Source of the DNA: Certhia americana
Lineage: Eukaryota; Chordata; Aves; Passeriformes; Certhiidae
Length of the DNA stretch: 64,000 nt
Assembly: GCA_018697195.1 (NCBI GenBank)
Contig: CM031858.1
Location: forward strand, 78,375,133 to 78,439,132
Direction: 5' to 3'
Part shown: positions 50,301-62,300 of the stretch, one piece after another
How positions within the stretch are numbered: position 1 is the first letter of the stretch
Layout: the number at the start of each line of letters is the position of its first letter
Notes under the pieces: model-generated
Told to the model about the DNA's origin: nothing
The model's input: the letters and a program-made list of their open reading frames with translations, nothing else
The model's database searches: none
Program-made: the position numbers and the translations under genes

Positions 50301-53300
50301 TTACAGATAGCACAATGGTAGCATTTTCCCTGCAGAGCTGGGCTGTGGATCCCATTCTATTTCACACGGAACATATTAGCAGAATTTATGCATGGACCCT
50401 GGAGAGTGCTTTGGCATCTTAGGGACACATGTTTATCAGAAATTGTTCTTATCAACTGCTCACCAGGACCTCAGCAGGAGCCAGACCTCTGTTGTAACTT
50501 CCCTTACTGTGGCCTGGGCTCATCCTCCCCCAGGAGCTGCCTGCATTTGTGGGACTGCATAAACAAGAGAAGAGCACAAGAGGACACTGCTTTCAGGCTG
50601 AACATGGGATGAGGCACTATCCTGCCCTTATGTTATTTTAAAGGGATAATAATGACATTGCAATGATTTGGCTTCAGTGTGATTTTTTTTTTTCCTTGTC
50701 TTTTACGTCTCAAGCTGTAATGCACCTGGTCAGGAAGAGGCATTAGCCTGAGCTTAACATCTGCTTACCATCCATTCTTATTCCAGAAGTAGCTGAATGC
50801 TTTTCTGAAGGATTTTGTTGTGTTTGTAAAGGCATATGTGTAGAGCAAAGAAAAATTGGCTACTGAGTGAAAGAAAAGGCTTTTTCCATGAGGGAAAACT
50901 ACATGTACAAAGAGCTGCCCAGTGCAGCTCTGATACTGTGACTTTGAGACTTTCTGTGGGACTTTTTGTATTCCTGTTTCTTGGGTAATTTGTGCTGGAA
51001 AGTTCCTTCAAAACTCACAACTGTGCCTCTCGTGAGGAGTACTGCTTTGGCTTTGATAATGGGCATTTTTTCACATAAACACAGAGGAAAAACCAGCTTC
51101 TTTTGCATGTGAACACCCCCAAAAGTCCATTGGGTTTTTTTGGAGGGGAGTCTGAGGGAGATTTTGGTTGGGTTTTTGGGACTTTTTTCATACCAGGAGA
51201 AAACACCCAGCACTTCAAAGATGCATTCCTGCTTTTAGATGTGTTTGCAGCCCTCCTCCCTTAGCACAGCCCACCCTGTCCATGAGCTCTCCTCATCCCC
51301 ACGTTGTGGTGTGCAGCCTGGCTCTCATCCCACATAATCAAAGTGTCACTAAACTGGCTATTTCCAGCTGCCCATGTGTTAGGCAGCAGCATGCCAGGCT
51401 GTTGTCACCCATAGCTGACACCAGCATACTTGTCCTTTAAAAAAGAAAAGTTGAGAAGAGCTGGAAAAAGTGCTGACAGCAGATAGCTCACCACTATGTG
51501 AGTGTGGTAAAGAGCAGATGTCAAGGCAGGTGGAGAGGGAAGCTGCCTCCCCCTTGCCACTGTTTGACTGGAGAAGCAGTTTTACTCATTTAAGGCAAAA
51601 TAGGCTGTGTTAGCTCAGTTTATGCCAATGCCATGTGCTAAAGCTGCCTCTGAGAGGCGCGAGGCAGCGCAGGTGAATGATTCAAGTTAGTGCTTGGAAG
51701 ACAGCCTGGGAAGCATTTTGTCTCTGGGAGTGGTGGGGTGTTTGGCCTCGGCGGGTCTCTCCACGTAATGGCAGGAAAACACAGTTAAGTTGATGTGAAT
51801 ATGAAGGCACTCTCATTTCTGCCTACTTCTGCTGTCCTGTAGCAATGTCTTTGGAAAGCAACAAGCCATGTAAGGGGTTGTGGAGCCTGACGTGCCTGTG
51901 AAAAAAGTAAATTATTGGGGTTGTATTTCTGCCCCTCTGATTAGAAAGTTCATGCTAAGTCATGCAGCTTCTCTGGCCTGTGTTACTCTAGTGGGAAAGG
52001 CTGTTTAATGAATCCAGTAATTACGTTATATTTGGAAAATCCCTGCTCTTAATTAAAAGTTACAATAGAGTAATCTGACCCTTCCCACTGAAATCCAAAG
52101 TTAGAGGATCATCTGCAGGTGTTTTCTTTTAAGAGGATTACATCTTTTTTTTCTCTTTTCTGCTGAGGAAATAGTACATTTTTCTCTGAATTCAAAGCTG
52201 AGGTTTGCTGCCTGAATTGATCTGGCTCTCCCTTAAATGAGATGCTCCCCAAAATTTGCTAAACCAGAAGTTTTCTTATGTAGGTGTTTCTCCGGGAGTC
52301 CTTAGAACACAAGTTGGAGAAACAGCGAGAAGTAGAAGTCACCAAGGCAGCAATGATCATCCGAGCACACATCTTAGGTTATGCAGCCCGGTAAGTGACT
52401 ACATGAGATATTAATAGTAAGGATTTCAAATAAATGGATGAGTTGTCAAGAAGTTAAATCCTTCTGACACAATTCCCAACTTCTCGTAGGGCCCAGGCAT
52501 TCAAATCCTGTCAGTGGCTTTTGAAAATAGCAGCTGAAAATACCCATGAATAACACAAAGTTTGAATTGTTTTAATATAATGAACAGTCAATACAGAGAT
52601 TTGGAGGTCAGCCAGTATCCATCTGATTGTATCATGGCATTAGAGCCATGGTAGGAAGTCCAGCTGGATGGCACCTAGTGGGGCTGCCCCAAGTCACCAG
52701 CTGAGATCCTGATTTTTCTTTGCTTCTTCATGATAAGAAAACAGAAGGAAAATAAAACTAATTCATTTGGTTCTTGGAGAACCAAGACATTATGTTACTG
52801 ATTAATGTTTGTCTTGTTTACCCGGCTTCACGCATTATGTGTTAGGTGAAGTTGTTCATCCCATCTATTTATTTCTCTGCTTTTTCTACAAGTCAGTTGA
52901 GGACAGTTTAAGGAAGCTTGTTTGCATAATGAGGCAATTTCTTTTCATGTGCTTATTAGTCCTGTTCTTACATTCTGACTGGTATGTTTCTTAGAAACAA
53001 TATCCCTTTTTTAATGCTAGCTACACATGGTCTTTACTTTCAGAGATGTGGGATGTATATATCTGTTCTTTCTCTGCGTGTGTGCACACAAAAAGAACTG
53101 TCTTTTTAGCCAGAGCGTAAGAACATGTAAGGCATGTGCATTTCCTTAGTGACTGTGCTGTCAAGAAATGAGAGATTCTTGCTTCTCAAAAGGAGAAGAA
53201 TGTGAACAGTGGGGGAGCTATCACAGAGCTGGAACTACCATGGATGATCAATGCAGGTCATCATGGCAATATGCCTCACAACTGATTCATTACAAATTTG

Positions 53301-56300
53301 CTTCTTCTTTTTCTCCTCCCAGAAAGCGGTATAGAAAGGTTCTCTACTATGTGGTTGTGATTCAGAAGAACTACAGAGCATTCAGTGGTAGGAAGAAGTT
53401 CCTGTGCCTGAAGAAAGCAGCCACAGTTCTTCAGAAGCAGCGGCGAGGCCAGCTTGCTCGGCGTCTTTACAGGGAGCGACTGGAGGAGAAGCAGAAACAA
53501 GAGGAGGAAAGAAGAAAAGAGGAGGAAGAAAGGTGCAGTCTCTGGCTTACATCACTCTCCTTCCTGTGCTGTATTAGGTGCTGGTCTGAAAGCCCTTATT
53601 TCAGGCTATTCTTGACCAAGTGATTTTGGAAACTTTTGCTGCTTTTACTAAATGATACATATAGCTTTCATAGTATTTTCACATTCACAAACATATTCGT
53701 TGTGATCTTATTTTTGGCTGTCTTTTCCAGGTGGTAGATGATCTCTGTAAGCTGAGCTATTGCTGTAGGAAAGGAATGTGATGAGCTTATGCTGAGCTTG
53801 ACTGACTGACTTTTTTTCTTCACTCACTTTTAGGGAAAGACAAAGGCAAGAAGCAGAGCGTCTTGCCCAGCAGGTAAATTATATTCTTGATGCTTTCAGC
53901 CACCCTGTTTATTTGAGTATCTCAACCCAGCAATTAAAAAAATAAAAGGTACCTGTAACATTAAAACTAAACTAATTACAGGAGCTGGCCAGATAAAGCC
54001 AAAGGAAACTCAATATAGTTTGCATGGAAATTTCCTTCACCTGACACTTCATTTAATTTCCAGCAAAGACTGAATTTTCTGCACATACTTGGGCTTCCTC
54101 TGCTCAGCAATCTTTGAGCAAATGTAAACATGCCTTAATATTTTTCTTCCTTTTCATTTCTAGCTGATACGAAGATAGGGCTCTTTTTAAATGAATGAGC
54201 ATGGTGGAGTATAGAGGTTTAGAAATAAATTTTTAAAAGGAAGCTTGCATTTAGGAGCCTTACTTGATTTTATTTTGTTTGATTTTATTTTATTTTATGC
54301 AGGCTGAAGAAGAGAGAAAGAAGCAGGAACTGGCTGCCATTCAGAAAGCTCAGAAGGAAGCAGAGCTGAAACAGGAGGTGGAGAAGCAGAAAGAAAGCAG
54401 GCAGGTGGAAGAAATCCTGCGTCTGGAAAAAGAAATTGAAGACCTGCAGCGTGTGAAGAAGCAGCAGGAGCTGTCCTTGACAGAGGCTTCATTACAGAGG
54501 CTGCAGCAGCGTAGAGATGAGGAGCTCCGGCGGCTTGAGGATGAAGCATGTCGAGCTGCCCAGGAGTTCCTGGAATCTCTGAACTTTGATGAGATTGACG
54601 AATGTGTCAGAAACATTGAGAGGTCTCTCTCTGTGGGCAGTGGGTGTCCTGCTGAGCTGGCTGAACAGACTGGAAATGCCTGCAGTGAAAAGCCCAATTT
54701 TAACTTCAGCCAGCCATATCCTGAGGAGGAGGTAGATGAGGGCTTTGAAGCTGATGATGATGCATTTAAGGATTCGCCCAACCCAAGTGAGCATGGCCAT
54801 TCTGATCAAAGGACCAGTGGCATCAGAACAAGCGATGATTCCTCAGAAGAGGATCCTTATATGAATGATACCGTGGTGCCAACAATTCCTGCTGCCAGCG
54901 ACGCCATGGTCATACCTCCTGCCCATGACACAGAGAGTCTCCACAACTCTTCAAGCGGTGAATCCACATACTGCATGCCAGAAAATGTATCCTGCATACC
55001 CCCAGATTCTGTGGAACTTATTTCTCCCGACGGAGACTATGATTATGACCAGGACGATTATGAAGATGGTGCTATCACTTCTGGCAGCAGTGTGACCTTC
55101 TCCAACTCGCACAGTAGCCAGTGGTCACCGGACTACCGGTGTTCAGTGGGGACATACAATAGCTCTGGAGCATACCGGTTCAGCTCTGAGGGAGCTCAAT
55201 CTTCTGTAAGTAGCAATATTTTTATTATCTGATAATTGATAGGTGCTTTCTGATTATTTTTTCCCTGCTGTGCAGCAGTAGATTCACTGTAGCTGCTCTT
55301 AGAAAACATGGTGCAGCTTGATTTGCTCAGAATGCCTATGGAAATAGTGGTCTGTTGCCATCTAGATGCCACTGGGGTGAGTGCATTAGAGTGAGAGGCA
55401 GCTCAGATGCTGTTTGCAGTTCCGGGCTTCTGCACAGATATGATTTTAAGTGCTTTAATGCAGCACTGTGTGTTGCTTGGTGAGGAGCTCAGTGCACAGC
55501 AAAATCCTTTTCTGTGCATGTGTTTGGAGTTGGGATACCAGGTAGCATGTTGGGGAATTGATTTCAGGAAAACCAAAGTTAGTTATGTGTGCAAGTTGCA
55601 AGAGTATTGAAGAATAAGATGTTTGCAGAAGTCCCTGACATGCCAGGTATATTTTGAAATTATTTGGAGAGTAATGTTCACGCAATGGAAAATGTTTAAA
55701 TTATTGAGGCAGACACACATTCTGCAGAGAAATTTTTCAGTGCCGTTTACTGAGTATACTGTGCGGTTTCCTTCTACAAATATTTTTGAAAGAATATGAT
55801 TTCCTCTACCACTTACTCAGTGTTTCTGTGAGACTGTCTGATTCGGAAAGCGAAAAGGTATTTCAGGAACATTGACTTGTTTAGAAGGAAAACTTTAATG
55901 ATATAATATCTACTACATTTGATAAGCAGTCCAAGATCATTGTGGATGTTGGAATAAGTTGACAGTTCTTGCCTGAGCAAAAAACAGTTTCAGTGTCTCT
56001 GTTGAGGGTGCTTTCCTGCTGCGTGACTCTGGATGTGTGTCAGATACAGAATAGAAGTTCTGACTTTCTGGGGTGAGGAAAAGCTAGTACCACAGCTTGT
56101 ATAATGTTTCTTTTTCAATACTTTTTTCAGCTGTTCCCCACAGCACTTTAGTGATAGAGACAAGTAGCGTAAGTTGGCTTACCCTGACCATACTCTTGCA
56201 GAGGGATAACTTACCTGAGCATCGACAAAGCTTGTACACAGATTTGTTGTATAATCAAACAGTTCAAGCTGAAACTTCCTATAATGTTCTCCTTCCTTTG

Positions 56301-59300
56301 TTAGCTGGGTGAAAACCAATGAGGAACCGTCCAGTACACAATAAAATGTTTTAGCTAGAATCTTCTAAACCAACTTGATCTAAACTCTTTCCTGAGCCAT
56401 TATGACCTTTTTTTCCTTTCTTGTGTAGTTTGAAGACAGTGAAGAAGATTTTGACTCCAGGTTTGATACAGATGATGAACTTTCCTACCGGAGGGATTCG
56501 GTCTATAGCTGTGTCAGCCTGCCTTACTTTCACAGTTTTCTGTACATGAAAGGTACTGGATGAATCAGAATTTTCTAAATATTTATAAAATAAACAAAAA
56601 TATTTATTGTATATTACACTCCAAGTCCTATAGAGTTAAGCTGTTTTCTTATTTTTCACAGGGTGATGGAAAAATTACTTTATTTAATTTGAGCTGCTCT
56701 CAAGTAAAGTTACTCGCAGTGGCTTACATCTAGCAATGTTTTTTTCCCCTCTGCAAAAAAAGATAAATATTTGGGGCTGCCTCTGTTTCATCTTGCATCT
56801 TTGCTGGCTTGCAAACAATGGAATATTTCGTATAAATACAGAAAAATAACTCACAAAGTCAGATTGTGCCAAATTTTGAGGAAAGCTGATTCCTGCTCTC
56901 AAAACCTTGTAACACAGACAGCATTCTACATTGCAGACAAATTTTACTGACCTTAGTCAAATTTCACTTTGGAAGACATGAAGAAGGTTGCATGTAACAA
57001 AGGGATACAGGAGACTGAAAGAATATATACAGGAGTTCTCTGCTTAAAATTCTTGAAAATTATTTGGTTTATCTTTTGATGATTGATGGCAAATGAAATC
57101 TAGCTGAATCCTTGTATGATTTCATCACTGTAGAATACTTTGTGTTTCTGGAATAGGAGCAGTCATGAGTATACAGGCCACAACCTGTATAATAATGCAG
57201 TTGACAGTAGCATGGCTTTTACTTTCTGACATAGCTAGCAATCAGTTTTTGTGGGATAACAGGAGCATATCAGTTTGGTTAGGGCTTTTGTGACTGTGAT
57301 ACAACTCCAGTGCAAGGTGCATTGCCTGCTCTATGGCCACACTTTGGTGTCACTGAGTTCGCCCCGGTATATTTCATACTCTAAACACAGCTTGGTTGGG
57401 TTTTGTGGTTTTGAGTTCTCCTAATAACCTGGAGAGAGGAAAGAGTTTAACACTAATTGTTTTTTCAGATTATCACTGAAATACATTGAAAGCTGTCTTA
57501 AAGATCAGATTCTCATGTGCAGCAAGACTTTTCAGTAATTTATTATTACAGATATGTTATGCATATGTACATGTAATTATATGTATGTTTCATATATTTT
57601 TGTAATGCAGTGACTTACTACAATTTATAATTTAAGGGTGTTTAGATTGTCAACAATATTGGTGGCCATAAGGATATGCAAAAATGAGGTTTTGTGGCTT
57701 ACAGCAGAGACTCGGTTTAACTGCAGTGTTGTTGGTCAGCACCTTCCAGTTTTGGTGCTGTTCACAGCATCTGTTTTATGATGTAGCTGTTTGTTTTAAC
57801 TGCATATAAACCCACAGTTGTCTCTCTTGCCAGGTGGCTTAATCAACACATGGAAGCGACGCTGGTGTGTCCTGAAAGATGAGACCTTCCTGTGGTTTCG
57901 TTCTAAGCAGGAAGCACTTAAGCAGGGTTGGCTCCACAAAAAGGGGGGTGGATCATCCACGCTTTCCAGAAGGAACTGGAAGAAAAGATGGTTTGTTCTC
58001 AGACAGTCCAGGTTGATGTACTTTGAAAATGACAGTGAAGAAAAGCTAAAGGGTGCCATGGATGTCCGAACTGCCAAGTAGGTTTACATGGTTTTATGTT
58101 AGCCATGGTTCCTTCTAAGGAGTACTTGGGGCTCGGTCTGGGAAGATATTGAGTGCCCTGCCTACAAATTGTGTGAATGCAAGCAGGAGAGTGTGTGTGG
58201 TGAAGTTAGTGAAAGCAACTGTTGTCCTTAGTTGGCTCTCTCTTAAATCTAGAGAGTGCTCCAGAGCTAAGCCAGTGCCAAATACTTCAGAAAATTGCTG
58301 CTGTAATGAACCCATCTATGCTTTCTCCCAGACTAGAGGCCCTACTTAGTCTGTAATGATTCCCAAGGCAAATTGGGGCATGTTGCCAAGTCTGTAGCTG
58401 CAGGCAAACCCAGAATGAACAGAGTGGAATTAATAGGCCCCAAGTATATTGAAGTTCACATGGGTCAAAGCTGAATCTTCTATATGTATTTAGATCTTTT
58501 TCATGCTTTAAATAATTGTGGTAGTGTAGAAAAGTCTTTAAAATGCATATATTCATTAAAAAAACCAAGATTACTAAACCTAATAACTTATGCCTTGTTA
58601 ACTGAAGTTCCTTAAGCCTAAGAATTTTACGCTTCCTGAAGCATGCAGAAAAAAAGTTTTCTACTGGATGGTATTTTTCCTTCTAAACAGTTTAGGATTA
58701 TTTACCTAATTTAAAAATTAGAGTGTGCTAACATTACTTGTCTCTTTTCTCTATAAAGTGTACTTAAGCTTCCCAAAATAGAGAGAAACAAAAATGGTTA
58801 GTAACACTCAATTCCACTCTGTGCCTTGAAAACTTTCTTTAATTAATAAGATTAATTAAGAAAGGTTAATCTTTCTTTGACAGTCCTGGCTTGAGCCTGA
58901 TTTCAAGTAAGACAGAAAAGAATTTCGCTGAGAATCCTGACTTGCTCCTGAAAAACCAATGGGCTGTTGGCAGTCATATCTCTGAATAGAACCTGAAGAT
59001 CCTATCATATATTTTTTGTTAAAACTAGATTTAACTCTGTCTCATGTACCGTAGCATTTATTTAGCATGTTTTTCTAATATGTTCAATCTAGCATTCTTT
59101 TTTGATTTTGTTACCTCATTGCTTCATTTACTGCGCCCTATAGGCATTCTTTGCTGCATGTACCTTTTAAATTGTCAGGCAAAGGTTACTGAACCTAGTT
59201 TGAACTGTAGGGTCAATCAATGCTCTTTGTGTATTAATTAGCTAAAAGAAAGGGGGCAGATATTTAAAAAACTGTGTTTCCTAAGAAATAAACAATAGCT

Positions 59301-62300
59301 TTTCTAGATAACATTAATATTTTCTGAGTGCATTCCTAACCTACAGTGCAACTCACATATTTCACCACTCTCTATTAGGGATCCTGTTCAATTTTTAAAA
59401 TCTCAGGCTGATTTACTTAAAACACAGAACAGGGAGGTATTCTGTTGGACACTTACTGAGAGGGAAGGAATCAAACAGTACAAAATTACAGCTTTTTGTA
59501 TTGATAGCAGATAGAGTGTCCTCATGAGTCTGATATGCAGAGATTGCATATATTGTTTATAAGACAGAAATTTATGAGAATAGTAGAGCTGATAAGGAAA
59601 TATAGCCAGTTAAGGAAATAGTAAGCTTCAGAAAAATACAGCAAAACAATAAGAAGGAAATTAAGTTTATTTCTTAAACTACAGAGAAATCTAATGTCAT
59701 ACTTTAATTATTGCTAAGATCTTCACAGTTGTTTTTATATCAATACTTAGATGTCCAAACTAAAAATAAGGAATGTGTAATTTTTCAGCAGATGAGTGCT
59801 CAGCTTTTTCTGGAAGTCATGTTTGGAATTGTCTTTATGCTGACTCACAACCACACAGAATCACTAATCCAGGTTTTGTTTGCTTTCAGTTTTCAATCTT
59901 CAAAAGCTTTCTTTTTAGCACTCCAAAAACCATTTGGTTATGCAGTCAGTTCAGAAATATGTCCATTTCTTAACTCAGTTATCTTTGCCTCTCTTGGGGT
60001 TTGATAATACTTCGCTTTTTCTTTAGTTCTTGGTAAAATGATAACAGAATGGTCACTTTGGTATAGTGACATTCATAGTAGTTTGAATATTTGTACTGTG
60101 TAGGCAGAAAACACAGCTGTAGTTTGGCAAACTAATACTGGGTCTGCTAAATCACGTTGTGAGTCTTGCAAATGAGCCTGGTGAAGACTGACTGCTGTTG
60201 TTTCAAGTGTCAGTAGTTTGTGGGCTTCTTAGCAGAACAGATCTTCCAAAATGTTGACAATCTGGAATGCTCAATCTTGGTGTTTTCCTTTTTTTCAGAG
60301 AGATTGTTGATAATACAGGCAAAGAAAATGGTATTGATCTCATAATGAGTGATAGGACCTACCACTTAATTGCTGAATCTCCTGAGGATGCAAGGTATGA
60401 AAATCATCAGGCCTATCTTCTTTTCCTTTTCTTTTCCTTTTTAATGTCTATGCCATTCTGACTTCAGCTTGTCACTGATTTGTTTGACCACTGCCACAAA
60501 ATATTTAGGCTGTGTTAAACACGTTGCATTTAACACACTTTTTGAAAGGCTTACTGAGGAGAAAACCTTGTGGCAGACCATTACTGGGAAGAATCAGATT
60601 GCCAATGATAATTTTCTAGAATTTGGCGGTTACCCATGTGTTACTAGCAACTTTCTGAAATACAATTTGTCTGTAGAGAGGCAGTCATTAGCCACTGATG
60701 CTTGGCTTGTGGATTACCCTGCTGTGTTTAGCTGCATTGATCAAAGCAATATTTGAGACCCTGTAGTCTGCATGGAATGAAGCACTTTGTTCTTAGGGGT
60801 GGGATCTTGTTTGTTTAAGCAGAACCTAAATTTTTTTCAGATAGAAGTTGTAATGCAGTCACTGTATTTTAGAGTAAAAGCATATGTAAGAGAAGTGTGT
60901 AAGAGAGAGTGCTTCCCTTACTGCATATTTTAAAAGGGTCTTGCTTTTGTTGCTAAAGGATCCATATCTAACCATGGGGGAGGCAGGTGGGTGAGGAGCA
61001 AGTCTGACTTGTCAGATCAGTTGTCGAGCATCTTTAAAAAGAAATATCCCCATGCTACAGTTCATGGAAGATAATAATATGCTTGCCTATAAAAATCAAG
61101 CATTTAAATAAAGTTAACTTAGTAATCAGAGCTTATTACCCATTGCTTTGCTGCCCCAAGGCCAGAATACAGCATGCCTTTGTCAACATCACTTGCTACT
61201 TTGCTCAGAAGCCTCAAAAGTTCTTTCATATTCTGTTTCTGAAAAACTACAATACCTTCCTATATCACAGGACCTTGAGTACAGCTGTAGATGTAGCAAT
61301 GCAAAATCCATTCTCATATTTTTAGGTATACTTAAAGTTATCCTTGAAATAACTTAGGAGCTTTCTAGCAGTTACTGTTAAGATTCTTGTGGGATGTAAG
61401 CATATTTTAAAACGAAGGCTTAGCTAAAGTCTCTTCTACCAGACTTGTGCAAGTGCCCTAGGGACCAACAAGCAATTACCAGCACCCAGACTTGTCTGTT
61501 GCCACGCATCTCCTTCATTTCTTTCTTAAAGATGGAGGAGGAGACACTATACACTCTTGTTGTGTATAGTGGGAATAACAAACCATCCAGATTAAATTAC
61601 CTTTTACCTGTGTATTTCCTGTTTCTTTTTTCTCACTCATCCCAGAATACTTCATGAGGAAGGTTTTGTAGACATGCCTAAGTCACAGCCTTGTTAACAA
61701 AGCATTGTGGAAAGTGAAGTATGAATCATTGGGCTGTGTTTGGTCCACATCTGCTCAATAGCAGAAAAAGATTTTGTACTTGGGCTAGATCAGGATCTGA
61801 GGTTGCTTTTTATTCAAATTAAGAAAAAAACAAAGAAAAAAAGCATGTCACAGCCCAACCTGTAAAATGAAGAAAAACATGGCAAAAAAAAAGCCCCAGA
61901 AGATGAGTTACTATTACTAAAGAAGTAATGCTTCAGTGGGCAGCCACTGCTGAGGATTTGTTCCCTTCAAATCCCTACCCTTTTTCCCTATTTCTGTGTT
62001 CTGGGACTAGACTGAAAAACAAATAACATCCTGAGAGGGAAGAAAGCAAAAATAAAGTCTGCCTTTGTCTTTTGCAAAGTGCCATGATTCATTTCATTTT
62101 CATTGTTTACACAAAGATTAAATGAAATCAGGAAAGCTCTAAATTGTTCTTTAAAATCCATCCATAAATTATGGTTTATAATAGATGCACACTAGATGTG
62201 CATGCAGTGCTATGAAGTCTTTTTTTTTAATTTTGTTTTAAATTGAAATAGAAGTTTCATTTAAAATACATTTGCAATTCCTGAGCCCAGAGAGGAAAGC

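Noticed and set aside
51640..51780. Small CpG cluster in intron 18
   Set aside because: Only a handful of CpGs over 140 bp with no accompanying promoter motif; likely chance.
54295..54809. Antisense open frames of 84-143 codons over exon 22
   Set aside because: Shadows of the long, highly conserved sense exon.
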